Shown here: in pieces, positions 48,601 to 62,186 of the stretch
How the letters are laid out: each line of letters begins with the position of its first letter
Numbering within the stretch: position 1 is the first letter of the stretch
Assembly: GCF_020921035.1 (NCBI RefSeq)
Contig: NC_063151.1
Coordinates: 24,558,934 to 24,622,933 of the forward strand
Direction: 5' to 3'
Length of the DNA: 64,000 nt
DNA from: Rhodamnia argentea
Taxonomy: Eukaryota; Streptophyta; Magnoliopsida; Myrtales; Myrtaceae
Program-made: the position numbers and the translations under genes
The notes under the pieces: generated by a model
Seen by the model: the letters and a program-made list of their open reading frames with translations, nothing else
Databases searched by the model: none
Told to the model about the DNA's origin: nothing

Positions 48601-51600
48601 TTGTGGTTGAGATAATTTATCATTTCCTTCTAGCGCTGATAAAGAATTTGTACTTCCTTCCTGGTTATTATCTGATGTAGACTCCTCAACATCCTGGATC
48701 TGATACAACAAAGAATGTCTGTGCCTTTTGAATCCTAAATGCCACATCATATTAAAGAGGGGAACAGATAAGCCTTTGCCATACCAAAGATGCCTGAGCC
48801 TTCACATCATCAAGATTAAAGTTCCAACCGCTGATTCCTCGTTTATATTCATTCTGCATTTAATTTCCAGAAGATGTTATCCATTAGAATTTGTTTAGAC
48901 TCCGGTCACCATGTAAATTGAGAGGCATGTGAACCCACCAAAATGACAGGGATTTGTGATGATTAGGGAGAAGATAACACTAAGGGTAGATTCCCATGAT
49001 ACTCTAGATTTTTAGTCAAAATGTAGGGACATCTTCATTTACGGAAATGACTCTAAACTCCTTACCAGAACAGGAAAAGAAACAACCAGGATACTAAGTA
49101 CACTAATGTGTTAGTAGCAGGGAGGGGGAACTAATCAGCATACACATTTATTTTCTGGTGGCTTTAATCTTTCCCTAACAACTATTTCTATGCGGTCAAA
49201 CAACTCAGCCATTTTCCTTTAAAGAAAAAACATGTTGTTCCCTTTGAAAGAGTGAAAAGGTGGCAACTTTCTTTTAGCAGAGTATTACTTTCTTTGTCTT
49301 CCAGAAAGAAACTGGTAAGTTCCTTCCAGAAAGAAACTGGTAAGTTCCTTCCCTCACCCCATAATCATGGGATTCTAATACGAAAATCAGAAAGCCATGA
49401 ACTGTTTAGTCCAAACAGCATGCACTAGAGGAACTGTGAAGATAAACTCTTGACCTATTTAAAGTAGCCAAACCTGTGATATTTCCTCCTTCTGCCCATC
49501 TGGCATTTTCTTTTGTGCTAGCATATCTTCTTCTTTTCTCTGTAGTGGATAAGACTCCAGTAACAAGTTTGTTTGATCGCTGATCGAAGTAATAAATGCC
49601 AAAGAAAAAGAACAGGAAGACCAAGTTGACACTGTCTTTCAACAGATAATATGCTGACCTTCAATGCCTCCATACGATCACCTAGGGCAGGTAGACCATC
49701 CAAAAGGGTCCGTGCTATATAATCATTGGATCTTGCTTGCTTGAAAAAAGAATGCTTCAAGAGTTTCTTAGCAGAAGGCCTTTTGGAGGGATCCTTAACT
49801 AAGCAACTTGCAATCATTTGCTTGAAAGACTGCAAAAGAGTAGCCAAAACATAAGGTGAAAAAGTTTTGGACCGGAGTTTTATCATACTTTTCCTTGCGA
49901 AAGATACCTTTGAAAACTTTCTATCTCTTTCATAATCAAGGCCAGGAGGCGCACTCTGCAAAGTCATAAGCAGTACCTGGCCAGATAACTCCAGTTAAGA
50001 TTTGATCAGAGTTTAGGGCAAATGCATCTGACGCCATAGAAAGGAATGAAAGTCATCAAGACAGACATATGCACCTTCATCGGAGGATATTTTGAGAATG
50101 GAGCATGGCCATGGGCCAGCTCCAATGCAGTTATACCAAAAGACCAGATATCCGCTCTGCATGAAAGTTGTCAAAGCCACATCAATGGAATGCTGGCATC
50201 TAAGAATAGCAGTGTAAGACTATTACAGATACCAAGAGGCCAAAAAATAGCCTACTTGAAATCATAGCCGTGTAATTGTTCCATAACTTCAGGTGCCATC
50301 CTACATAAAAATCAGAGAGAAAGATCAATTTGTTTGTATTCCATACAGATGACATTATATAATTTTGGGTATTCTCAAACTACATAATGTAGTTATTGCA
50401 CTAAGAATCCCAATGTATGTGCTTAAATTCTGTCACTCGTGGAAAAAGAAAATTTCTGGAATAAATTATTTCTACAAGGTAAAAGGATGTACCAACAAGG
50501 TGTTCCCACAAATGTATTCCTCACACGTTGCCTATCGCCAGAGTCAAAAAGACAGGCGGAAACACCAAAATCTCCTAGCTTTATGGCTCCACGTGCACCA
50601 ATAAGAATATTTCCAGCCTACAAAATGGTATAAAATAAATGTAAATGCATGGTGGACGTAAACGGTTATACAGCTGCAACACAGCTGAGATGATTGAAAA
50701 TTTATCTGAATAGACATTGTCAGTAGCTACTTTCCATCTTATGAAGAATTATGATGACTTAAGAGTGTTGGATTTTCAAACCAGAAACGCAGTATGATGA
50801 GTAATTACTTGCAGTTAACTTTCTTAATTTCCGTGTCATAACTATACTTTGTTATGGTTACTTGAGAATGCCGTGCTTTCTTCTCTTGCTACAAAGTCAG
50901 GTTACCCTCCACTTGCTGGTCATCTCATTGTCCAAAGTCCAAGTATATGAACATGTAATCCTGCCCATCTTCTATAATTTCATATTACGTATATTATTCT
51001 TCTGAAACTATATCTTTCATCATATCAAGCTAATTGTTTCTCAAGGCTTACTTATTTCCTACAGACCCTGTAGCACCAGCTGAACCCGTAGACATAACTC
51101 ACTCTTGTTGCTGAACCTGACGAGTCCCATCCCAAAATCTTTAAGACAGTGGTTAGAAAGGTCTACCTTTCTTCCCCGCCAAGGAATTGTCATTATGTTC
51201 CAAAGTAGAGTAAACCAAATGTAAGTTCTTCAATCTACTGTACATTTTGTTCACGAAAATAAAAAGGAACCATTCTCTAAGTGTTTCATATAACGTATAA
51301 GGCATACTATAAGTTGTGACTCCAATGTACTTCCTGGTACTGTAGAAGTGTCAATGATTGAAACAGAAAAAATGCAAAAGAAAGTGTTGCATCTGAATTA
51401 CAATATTGGTTCATGAAATATAACTCAGAAATCAAAGTTGTTTCTACATGTTGCCCCAGCACAAGATCAGCCTTGTAAGTTGGAAAACATCTAACTCTAT
51501 GCTAGCGTAACTAAATAGATGGCTTCATGCAAAACATTTACAAACAGATGGAACTATTAAAAAGCTCTTGTAGTACTGAAGACAGGGCTAACTTACTAGA

Positions 51601-52873
51601 AGACAACAATATGTGCCATGCCCACAGCACTAATAAAGTGTCGTAAAATGAATTGCTTACTTTTACATCTCGATGTATGTGGCCATGCTGATGAAGGTAC
51701 TCCAAACCCTTCAATACTTCACGTAGGACTGTGGCAATAACGACCTCCTCAAATCCATCGGGATGCGCAGCCTTCAATATGTGGAGACAAGACCCACCAG
51801 CCATGTAAGGCATGACAACCCACAAATTGTGATCACTAACAAACGAACAGTGCGATTTGAGCACATTTGGGTGGTCAACCAAGACCATTGTCTGTGCTTC
51901 TCGAGATATGTTGTTCTGTTCAAAGTACATTTAAGATGACTTATAACAACCACCGACGATGCTAAGTAGAAGGACAAGAATTAGCAATACCAACTGGATA
52001 AAACTTGGAAAAGATTTACAACCAAGAGAGAGAAAAAACCACCAAGATTCTTGCACACTGCACCAAAAGCATAGACATTACTTCAAACAGATGTGTTAAG
52101 AAAGCAGGGTTTAACCTTCTGTTCCATTTTCCCATTAATTGCATTTTCAGGCAAATTAGAAGCAGGAAATTTGACACCAATCCTTTCGGAGAGAGCATGG
52201 TAAAGCATTTAAAAAACACTGAAGAAAGCTTGAGAAAAGCATTGGTTATGAAAGGTGAGCTCGTGCAGGTTTTTAGAGCCTCAATAAACGAGGACATTAC
52301 CCAACCATAAGAAAAAGGAAGAAAACAATCAAGCAGTAAAGACCAAGGAGGCCAGGCTAAAATCAAATGCTTCCCAATTCTAGAAAGCGAAACGTTCCTA
52401 GAGACCTGAGTCCGATTCACCAAACCCCCCACATTTTCGAAATTCAACATACTATCACCATATCCAGTCGCGAAAATCTTAGCAAAGTACTCCTTTTCCC
52501 AGTTCTGACACAAATTCAGAAATTGCTCCATCAAAACCGAAAGAAAGGAAGGGGAAAAAAAGGACCTTAATATCCAGCTAAAAATAAAATAAAAAACACT
52601 GCCTTAATCGAATGTATCAGAAAAATAGAAAAGAGCACATTCAATATATATATAAAAAAACAACACCACAAAACCAGCGGCGTAATCGGAGAATTCGGGG
52701 GTACCTACCAAATCGCAGTTGTCGCGCTCGAAATCGAGGATCTTAATGGCGACGACCTCGTCGAAGGGGACGCAGAGGGCGCGGTGGACGGAGGCGCTGA
52801 CGCCCTGGCCGATCTCCTCGTACAGAGTGTAGTGCTCCGGCCCTATCGGGTACTTCCTCTTCTCGTTCTCCAT
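45633..52873 (-). CDS. STE20/GCK-family Ser/Thr kinase (BLUS1/fray-related), 20 exons
   Basis: Exons (minus order): 52,709-52,873; 51,661-51,915; 50,493-50,617; 50,256-50,300; 50,075-50,156; 49,908-49,976; 49,659-49,829; 49,474-49,539; 48,785-48,853; 48,562-48,699; 48,414-48,478; 48,090-48,329; 47,848-47,975; 47,632-47,729; 47,508-47,549; 46,648-46,779; 46,520-46,568; 46,381-46,442; 45,794-45,855; 45,633-45,711. All are GT-AG and in phase, 713 aa. Kinase domain is N-terminal: GQGVSASV (22-29), VAIK (Lys44), HRDVK (136-140), DFG (156-158), [12 protein letters not shown] (175-186). The long C-terminal region contains a conserved [17 protein letters not shown] block and a charged, probably helical end. 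BLUS1-group kinases act in guard-cell and stress signalling, but this longer form resembles the roughly 700-aa Arabidopsis relatives more than BLUS1 itself. The last codons (VLSIS then TAA) read through a possible GT donor, so the extreme C-terminus is less certain. Confidence 0.9.
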
Positions 52874-53300
52874 TCCCCCCCCGCGGTCAAAATCCCCCCC
52901 GCCGCCGTTTCCCGCGCGCTTCCCCCACGCTCAGGGATCTCGAGACGCAACGCCCCGGGAACTCCCAAAAAATATATATATAAAAAAAAAATCACAAAGC
53001 TAGCCCTGCGCGAAGCTCCGCATGGAAGAAGAAGAAGAAGAAGAAGATGGAAGAGGAGACATGCTTATGGGCAAACACGAGCTCAGAGTCGGATTCAGAG
53101 AGAGAGAGAGAAAAAGGAAGGGAAGGTGAGAGAAGGCATTAACGAAGGACGAAGGCTTCTCGTGACGAGAGAGAGAGAAGAGAGAGAAGAGAGAGAGCGA
53201 CGCTATCGGATCGCCGCTAGAGCAGCGGGGGGAAGGGAGGGAAGCGAATGCATGCAGGAATCCCGCCACTTGTGGGCGCTTTGCTTCATAATTCTACGTA
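52874..53300 (-). promoter_or_regulatory. Leader and proximal promoter of the kinase gene
   Basis: Contains (GAA)n at 53,024-53,047 and (GA)-rich tracts at 53,098-53,112 and 53,167-53,196. A minus-strand frame of 89 codons (53,000-53,269) is low-complexity Ser/Leu sequence; if transcribed it would be an upstream ORF. Confidence 0.4.
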
Positions 53301-55866
53301 TGTATATAATGCGTGCTTATTATATATAAATACGAAACTGTATATACACGTCAGATTTGCCACGTGTCCATACGCGCAGCCCGTGTTTTTCCTTGCGTGC
53401 GTGTATATAAATATATACAAAAAAAAAAAAGGAGAATTTCTTTTTCCCCCATGAATTTTATGATGCGCTTTTAAGTCTATTTTTGGGAATTAAGATTTTT
53501 TTTTTCTAATACCGATTTCTTTTTAATGAGATTTTTCATTTTCCAAGTTACATGTTCGCATCTCTAGTTTTTTGTTTTTTTTCTTTTTTAAAATCGGATT
53601 TTAGAGTATCCGACATCCCTAATTTCCTTTGGAGAGAAGATTCTGAAAAGTTAAGACGATTGGAAACTTTCAAAAGGCGACGGTGGTAATTGGTGGATTC
53701 CTTAAACGGGTCAATAAAACAACGTCGCTGGCTTTTGATGATTTCTTTCCCTTTAGAGCAATCTGTTGGCGAAACTTCCATTGCTTGGATATCTTGTTTA
53801 GCTTGTTGGTTTCTCGTGGTGGGGGTCCGAATCCACGTGATTTGAGAGCGCTAGTTTTAGAATTGTCTATCAGTAATTAAACCAAACTCATAAATGTCGT
53901 TCATACACTTATCGCGATTATTCATGTTTCTATGTCAAGTTAAGCATTTCGTAAGTTCGAGGAATATATCTCCTTGAAATACTAGATACATTTATGAGCT
54001 ATTTAAGAATAAGAGGTATATGAACGCATCCCTATTTTAGCGTATCCGGCACCCTAGTTTCCTTGGAGAGAAGATTCTGACAAGTTAAGGTGGATCGGAA
54101 ACTTTTAAGAGATCATGGTAATTGGTAAATTCCTTAAACGGATCAGTAAAACAATGTGGATGACTTTTAATGATTTCCTTCCTTTTAGAGCAATCGCAGC
54201 CCGATCCATTCACTGCACGGTGAGCTAATTTGAACAAGAGTTGCTGCATGCTTTTGCCATGCCATGCTGCACGACGCATTATGCAAGGACCCCGATCGAA
54301 CTGGGACCCGGCTCTTTCATGGTCGGTCTACTCTTCGCCTGACCAGGGTCTCAATCCCGGCGAAAGGAAAACGAACCGGCCTCGGTGCTGATTAACTTTG
54401 CCCGACGTGCAAGCGATGAGAGGTTGCCGTTGTAATTTGTATGGATCGAGTTGGACCAGCCTATTGAGAAGAGACTGTGAACCCACAGGCCTTTCAAAAT
54501 CCTTGAGGGAGCTAACATTTTGAGGGACCCCCCTTAGAATCGTCTGCTGTCGGAGGAATTCGTGCACTGAAGAACTTCTCCCGACTCCTGGCTCTGATTC
54601 AACGCCGCTCTGCCCATTTTTTTTTTTTTCTCTCTCGGCGAGTACGAAAGAAGGCATGCCAAAATAACAATTCATGACGCCAAAAGAACAGGAAACACAG
54701 TGCAAAAAATCTGCTGCAACTGCAACGGATGAAACAAACCATAACTGGGCGGATCACGATCCCTCCGGTTCCGGCGTTTGTCGCATATTGCTTCCCGACA
54801 AGGTCTTCCCGCCTGTCTTGAAATCAGTTGCACCGTCCCCTCGGCTGCCGATCGTTTTTCAATTTGAGCTCCGACCATGTGCTCGTCAAGAGACTAATTT
54901 GCTATTGTTATGGAGGGCAAATGTGTCTAATAATAAATGACGTATTATATTTTCATTTTTATTAGCAATAGGAATTATAGAATAACTTCTTCTAATGTAC
55001 AAATATTTTGCTCACAGAAGTAGAGTCCTTTTTTTTCTTGAATGCCTTGGTATTTTCTACGATTAAACTGGGCACATCATCACACTATCAATAATGTGCG
55101 TATCATTAAAAGTAGGCCTTTCGAGAAAATTGGCTGAAATCTAACCCTTGGGAGAACGTCAAGACTCCGGGGAGAGCTTGCGAAAACCAAAAAGTCCAGA
55201 GCAAACGAGAACAATCGTCAAATCTTGGGAGGCAAAGCGAGCTAATTTAGGCTTCTCTTATTTGTGAAAAAATAAATAATTTGAAAAATAATTTCTTAAA
55301 AAAGATCAATTACATCACTTAAAAGAAAATAAACGAAATATTTAAACATAAGTTGTTCCCAATAATAAAAATATTTCCTGTACTGAAGAGTTCATTTTCC
55401 ATGCTGTACCGAATTGATGTGCTCAATTGTTTAAGTAGGAGGAGGTGATATGATCAAAATGCTATTAAGCCACCGAATGCAACCCATGGTTCCCAACAAT
55501 TAAGGAACTAATTACGAGAAAAAAAGGACAGAATGAGGTGTGATTAATCACTATGAAGGTAGGTCAGACGATAGCAAGTATTCCACAATGAGGGAAAGAT
55601 CAGTAGAGTGTCAATGCAGACTGCAATTTATAACACGCTGAAGTGCATAAAATATGCAGAACATCACATCTTCGGTCACACTTTACAGCTAACACGTGAA
55701 GCCATAATAATATTGTCATAAACAACCACCTTTACGTACAGCGGGGGGCGAAGGGCAAGTCGAGCAAATCCTGGTCACGGCATACAAAATAACAGAGACT
55801 TCATCAGTTGCTGTGAAATATATGGTTCATACGCACTTGCAGCTTTTCCAATGATCATGGGTTGGC
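53301..55866. other. Intergenic between kinase promoter and SERINC 3' end
   Basis: A CACGTG core is at 53,361-53,366. A diverged direct repeat occupies 53,599-53,764 and 54,036-54,195. A 125-codon minus-strand frame (54,328-54,705) has no recognisable domain. The part near 55,866 should be SERINC 3' UTR. Confidence 0.5.
53599..54195. repeat. Diverged direct repeat, about 165 bp, copies 437 bp apart
   Basis: Copies at 53,599-53,764 and 54,036-54,195 share ggagagaagattctga, attccttaaacgg, gtaaaacaa/ataaaacaa and tttagagcaatc. No frame is conserved between copies, so this looks like a non-coding duplication. Confidence 0.8.
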
Positions 55867-56707
55867 TTAGAATTCCCTGTCTGGGAACAAAATAGGAGCA
55901 ACCAAAGACCAAATGTAGAGGCCTGCAGTGGCCCAGCAGGTAACAATTCGAACCCAGACAGATGGCCAACCAACATCCACCAACCTTCCACTTTCTCCGA
56001 CTGACGTCGACCACCCAGTCAAAAGCATAGCAGAATACATACTCGCGAGAGAGAAAATGATATGGAAGAAAGAGTACGAGTAGGTGACCGGCTTAGACTT
56101 CTCTTTCTCTTCCTGCTCTTCCGCCTTGTTGTCCAGGGGCAGCAATGGCTTGCCTGCACCTTGGAAATGAAAGTCATCATGTCAAAGAATACACACTGCT
56201 TACTTCTTAGACGCAGCATATAAGATCAATATGATTTTCAATCTAGCAGCATGACAACTTCCCTTACTTACAGCGACAGAGGATATCATGGGATGCACTT
56301 GCTTTTTCAAGTAAAACTATATTTAGACAAAACAAACAATAAATCAAACAGGATAGTTGGTAAAATAATCGCTTATAAGAGCACATTTAGTTGGAAAGTC
56401 ACTAACGGGAGTCCCACCTAAATTTAAAGAGAGACTCCTTCAAAAATTGATGAGTCTCCTTCTGACTTTCCAGATGTGCTTGGTGCCACTGTTTTTTGAC
56501 ATATACATTTGTTCGTTATGCCCATGTACCTAAAAATTTAAAATAAACCTCTGAACCTTGCTCACAAGGAAAAGGTCAAGGTTGACACTCTGAATTGCAA
56601 CTATGATTCATCAGAGTATAGTTCGAACACAGTCGAGATATAAGGGCCTCAAACTCTCCGATTCAACTGAAAGACACAGATTCTTCTGGATGAGAGCCAA
56701 AGATTTT

Positions 56708-56738
<31 letters not shown>

Positions 56739-59200
56739 ACTAAACAGATACCTCATTCAAACAACAAATCTCAAGATAAAACATCAAGCAACAAATGCAG
56801 AAACACACAATAAACAAGAAAACATCCACATCAGAAACTTGTATATCAGTCTTGATGAATTTACCCGCGCGAGGTGAACTAGGTGGGGAGGAGAGAAGAG
56901 TTGTAGAAGATCCAGCTCTGACAGCAGAATAGACCACTGAAAGAACAGTAGTGACCAGACCTAGAGTAAGGGACCCTGTGGAAACAGCTTTGGAGTGCCT
57001 ATGAAGACCATTGCACTCATAGTCCCTCGGTTCACTGGCAAGCCCACCGTAACAGAGGTACATGCAGTAGAAAGACAAAACTGAAGCTGGCAAGATGCTT
57101 CCATTTACCTGATTTCACAGGGGAATCGAACAAGAGTAAGATTGCAAAATCGTTCTTTGATACCGTGCACACACTCAAATAGATGGAAAGAGCATATCAA
57201 CGAAATGTTATCCACTAGATATGTGCAAAGTGCCGTAGTAACTAGACAAAATATTCTGAAACAACATCATAAGAAGCACAAACGTCCCCCTAACTTATCA
57301 CTTCAGGATAATTAAAATCCAAGGGCATGCAAGAATGGACAAATTCTTATAATCTGGAGAAAGCACGAAATCCAATGACACTGAAACAAAGGGCAGGAAT
57401 TAGCTAGTAAAGAATCTTCAAGAGTCCAACGAAAGGTTTGGCACAATAAAGGAAAATACTAAAGAATTTCTGTAACCTAAAGAAACTAGTTTGGCAACTG
57501 TTCCAACCTCTCTATGAAGAAAGCACAGAGAGCACCAAATCAAGTAACCATGTAAAGGAGCGGAACGCCAATTCTCCAAGCACTAAGAATCACAATGACA
57601 AATTTCCAAGCATTGTAATAACCACCTGCTGGTCATTCAAGTAATTTGAGTACAGATTTACCTGAGGCCAATTGCTCACAGCATAATCGATGTAGTAGTA
57701 TAAAATCGTGAAGAGAGAAACAAGAAAACGGAGTACGATACATAAGAAGTTAGGAACTTACTGCAGGGTGCAGGGCAACCACAGCAAAAAGAAACACCAA
57801 GATCAAAGTCATGACGAGGAAGAAGGTATTCAGCCCACAGTCATGTCCAGATGGTGTGAAGAAATGAAAGAGGACCCCAGAGAAGGCGAAGGTGGCCACG
57901 TAACAAACAAGGGAAACCACAAACAAAGCAATATACCTACACATGAAGAAGTCATGGACTCAATCAGCAATGGCGACAAATGAAATTGCAAACAAGCAGG
58001 ATCTATATGCTAATCAAATTAAACAATCCAAACATTGCTAGACAGAAAGGAACTGAGAAAATGAATAAATATAAGGGAAAGCCTTGATAAACATCTCAAC
58101 ACCATAAGAAGACATTATTTAAAATAAAATAAAAAACTAACCAAAATTGCTCGTCATATCCAACCCATTTGTCATTCCATCCATGAACAAAATCCAGCAA
58201 AAGGACAACTTGAATAAGAAGAAAGAATCCCGAGCCAAATTTTGAAATGGACTCTGCAACAGAAAAGTTCGATAAGTACTCAATCCAAGCAATGAAAATG
58301 TGGTTTTCTGGAGGGCAAGTAACTGAATAATTCAATGAAACATATCCGGTTGCTTCAAACTTCACAGTTGTTTGCAAGAATTACTTTTTCTAACCATGAA
58401 AGCCTGACAGGAATGCTATAAAGATGACTTCCCCCCTACTAAGGCACTTAACGCTCGCAGTCAAACATATCACGACTCAATTGTGTTCAGATTGCAGCAA
58501 CTTTGACATGGGAAAAGATAATAGAGAATTCTGTGTGCAGCACGTTGTAAAATCTCACCGTAAAAGCTGATGATCTCATTTGGAAGGAAAAACATGAAGA
58601 TTACCAACAGGCACCAGCTAATAATTTTCATCATCCATCCGCCATGGTGAATACCGTCACGAGGGTCCTTTTGATTTTTCACCCCAATCATCATAACAGC
58701 CAGAATTGTGAAAAAGAGAAAATTCCCCAAGCTCACCCTCAACACCGCATCAGTTTCAAACCACTCCCTGTCCGGTGTTTTGTGAAAATGATTGATCCCT
58801 GCATGATAAACAGTGTGGCTTTATTCGAACCATGCAATTGCATAGGGTATGAAATCTACACAATGTTTCCCAATCGTTAGCACATATTTCCGCAGACTAA
58901 TCTTCTGCCGAAACAAACTTAGGCATCACAATGACAAATGTGCCAAAAAGCATTGAAAAGATCGAAACAACCATATATGCGTGAAAAGAAACTGAATTCA
59001 ACAACAACAGTCTTACAAGGGATCTTCTCCATGAGAGGTGCTGCAACTTCGCGGAGAATCCATGCGACGATCAGAGAAAGCGCGAAGAGCCCACAGTAAG
59101 CAATACGAGCTGACTTCCGGCTAATTCCCGACACCGCAGTCCTACAGGCGTCGCAGGCGCAAGCAGCACAGCAGGACGCGAGGCAAGATGCTGCCCACAT
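55867..59200 (-). CDS. Serine incorporator (SERINC/TMS family) membrane protein, 6 exons
   Basis: Exons (minus order): 59,017-59,200; 58,559-58,798; 58,142-58,253; 57,762-57,936; 56,865-57,108; 55,867-56,153. All are GT-AG and in phase, giving 413 aa, typical for plant SERINCs. These polytopic proteins are associated with serine and sphingolipid/phosphatidylserine metabolism in animals and yeast; plant function is poorly known. Visible: a Cys-rich N-terminus (SCLASCCAACACDAC), TM segments from CGLFALSLIVAWIL on, FLFFTILAVMMIGV, the conserved GGWMMKIISWCLLVIFMFF and FLPNEIISFYG, VVLLLDFVHGWNDKWV, FHFFTPSGHDCGLN, a long acidic cytosolic loop (NKAEEQEEKEKSK), then HIIFSLASMYSAMLLTGW and GWPSVWVRIV. 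Exon 6 can start at 56,153 or 56,159, two in-frame AGs that differ by two residues. A leader intron (about 59,231-59,592) is likely. Confidence 0.93.
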
Positions 59201-59760
59201 CTCGTTCTATCGCAACCAAACAGACCCTGACAAAGACCAAACAGCCAGCAAAGACGTTACAACTCCAAAACCGCAATCGAGGACTGAAATAAGCAATAAT
59301 CATACATCCCTAGTTCACGAAATCATAGAGAACTCGAGCGAGCAACCTCGCCGGAGCCGATCGCAGCTAGGTAAAATTTCCAACAGACTCCGTAACGAAC
59401 TGAACCCCGCAAAACCCAAAGGGGACAAAACCGCCGGCAGGTCAAAGTTCATAGGTTCGATAGTTCCGATTACACGGAAATAAACAGAAAAACAATAGAA
59501 AATTCGACAATTCATCAAGCTGAAGCAGCAATCGATCTCGAACGAACCGATCGAACAACAAAAAGTAAGTAGGTAAAGATTGCGATTTCGTACCGGAATA
59601 GTTCAGGCGGAGCACGAAACTTTCGATCGCGAATTTGCCCAGAGCGAGAGACTTCAATTGGTGCTGATGAGGACGACGGACGAAGAGAGGGGTTGATATT
59701 ATTCTTGCTTGACTTCGTCGTCCCTCCCACCGGGTCGTTCGAGATGCGCTCGGATCGTTA
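59201..59760 (-). promoter_or_regulatory. Leader of the SERINC gene with a probable leader intron
   Basis: On the minus strand a gtacga donor lies at about 59,592 and a ttgtcag acceptor just upstream of the start codon (about 59,231), bounding a plausible 360-base leader intron. The sequence becomes GC-rich towards 59,750. No coding potential was recognised. Confidence 0.45.
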
Positions 59761-60755
59761 CGGTCCAAGCGGATCTACAATTGCCCCGGGCTTGGGCCGA
59801 CCCATGACCCGGTCTTCGCGTGCCCGGAGGCCCGCGAAGGCCCGTCAAGCTTTTTGTGCCGACTGTTGACTAATGTTGGATGGGCTGTGGAACGAGGTTG
59901 GACTATCATTGACATTTAGGTGAGCTTTACTTATCGTTTTGCCCCTATTTGCTATTTATTTTATTAGAGTGAGTAGCATTAGCATGAGATGAGCTGATAA
60001 TGGATAATACTAAGATCATTTAAGATTCAAAAACAGACATCTTTCAATTTATGCCCTATAATATGACGACGACAGATGAACTTTTTTTGCTACAGACGAC
60101 ATGTTTTTTTTTCCTTTCTTTGATTGCTTTCACGACTTGTCTCCGTTGCTTGACCCTAAATCTGCAACGAGGAAATGCCGAAGTTCACAAAGATCTCCGG
60201 TGGAGCTCTAGAATGGCGGCTTCAGCAATGTCACCACTGGACACGAATACTAAACTTGACAAGGGTATATTTGGAATGCAAGGGTAATTTGGATGAGCTT
60301 CCGAGCCGTCATCAGGTGATTTTAAACGATATCGCATCGTGGGATTTCAAGCACCGGTGCAAATTGCGTTTTACCATCAAAGTTGAGGATTCGTCGGTGT
60401 AAATTTACGAAGAGATCGATGGCGCAAACCCAAAAGAAAGAAAAAAAAGAAGGAAAAATCGAAGAAATTTTAGATTCAAAGCCTAGGATTCCGCATAGAT
60501 CCTCAAAGTGAGAGAAAGTGGAAGGCAGGCATGTATGGAATGGAAGTCAAAACGGCAAACGCGCATTGGGGGTGCGCTCTGATTGGCAAAGACGGCAAAC
60601 CCTGCGTCGAAGCTCCGATGATGGAATTGTTTATTCCCCTCCTCGGCATTTAAAAGCAGTCCCCTTTTCGGACAGTTCACACGGAAACGCTCACACTTTT
60701 TCTCTCCTCTGTCGACTATTTTGGAGCTGAACTGTGGAGGCCCCTTCTGCTTATT
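59761..60755. other. Intergenic between divergent SERINC and 94-aa membrane-protein genes
   Basis: Shared upstream region of two divergently transcribed genes. Short frames only; no gene recognised. Confidence 0.5.
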
Positions 60756-60756
60756 A

Positions 60757-60759
<3 letters not shown>

Positions 60760-60799
<40 letters not shown>

Positions 60800-62186
60800 A
60801 TATATCTCGCCGAGACACGCGGAGGAGAGAGAAAGCGGGACCCTCCCCTTCTCCTTCGTCGAACCAGAAAGCCTCCCTCACAATTCACCGCGGCCAGGGG
60901 AAGGAAAGAAGGAAGGAACGAAGGAAGAAAGGTTCGAGCTTTACCGCTACTCAAATCATTCCCGTCATCATCCTCATCCTCATCCTCGCGAAGGAAAGGG
61001 AACACGAGGGGTCGAATCCAATCCCAACCCCTTGATCTGGATCCTCTGCTTTTTCTGTAAGTCTCGCGCCCATCCATGTCTCTCTCTCTCTCTCTCTCTC
61101 TCTTCCAACCTTCCGAAATGCTCGATCTTCGGCTTCAGATCCGGCCTTGTCCTCCCGATGGTCGGGGGTCAATTAAACGCGTCGTTGATTCGTTGTGGAG
61201 GGTCTGAGGGAATGTTACGTTCTTGGGTTGGCGATGGCTGGATCCTCCGATCGATTGCAGAGTTCATTAGATCTTCTTAGGTGATTGTTCTGTCGTCCGG
61301 TTGCAATGATCGAGTTTGCTTTTTGCCATCCTTTTGGTGATCCTAGGGTTCTCCACTTCTATGCTTGGTCCCTCCGATACATACCAGTGTGGTCCTGGTC
61401 TTTCCCAGCTCATTAATTGGTGGATATTAATGGTGAATGATCTCGGTTGAATAATTTTGTGGCCATAAGAGTATCTATCATCTAGCTTCCGTCGTTGAGT
61501 CCGTGATAGACATGCTCCACGTCAATGTTCCAGTGTAGCGCACGTAAAGATCTGACTTTCATTCGGATTCTTATTTCGTTTTTGTGTTTTTCAACTCCGG
61601 TTGTGTGTCTCGATTTGATTACGGCGCTTCGAATAGAAAGAGTCTGTCCTTGAAATGACATGATGTGCTTTTCTTCTACAAGGGTCTCGCGAATTTATGG
61701 AGCTTAAGATCTTAACTTGTATGTTAATCATCTGGTTATGGTGCTGCAGCACGCCCGTTTGGTTTGTGATGAAGTACTTTCTTCTCCTCACATAATCTAA
61801 TCAAGCAATGTCTTAATGAGCTTATCATGGGTGCTCTACGGCCCTCCAGCTATAATGTCATGACGGGGAAGGTAGATTGCATATTCTGACCGGCGCGCAC
61901 AATAGAGAGCACATTTTCCTCCATGACTGTTTTGCCAGCGCTTTCAGAATCTTGATCTTCATGTTTTGTCCCTTTGATAGAGATGCGAGTTTCTCCACTC
62001 TGCTGGCTTGTACTTGCTTAAAGTTTTACTCTTGTATGGCTATCTGTTACATCTTTAGGCGGAAACTTGTGTTGGAATTTTTCCGATCTGTTTACTTATC
62101 GACGCATTCTGACTTTTTTTGCATCGATGAACTCAAATATGAAAGCAGGAAGTCCAGGGTTGGATTGATAACTCAGACCGCAAGCC
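60760..62186 (+). promoter_or_regulatory. Leader exon and leader intron of the 94-aa membrane-protein gene
   Basis: A (CT)n tract (60,762-60,797) and a tatatat word precede a GC-rich, CT-rich leader ending at a ctGTAAGT donor (61,057). A second (CT)n tract lies at 61,079-61,102 inside the intron. A plausible acceptor is gaaagcAG at 62,147-62,148, giving a leader intron of about 1.1 kb just before the ATG at 62,187. Boundaries are inferred. Confidence 0.5.

Noticed and set aside
49518-49967. Single 149-codon minus-strand frame as a stand-alone kinase gene
   Set aside because: It reads through two introns of the larger STE20-like gene; proper splicing gives exons 6, 7 and 8.
54328-54705. 125-codon minus-strand frame between kinase and SERINC genes
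   Set aside because: No recognisable family, and the sequence holds a T-tract and shows no splice context.
60754-61077. 107-codon minus-strand frame over the leader of the 94-aa protein gene
   Set aside because: Driven by the (CT)n microsatellite (Arg/Glu runs) and opposite a typical plant leader exon.
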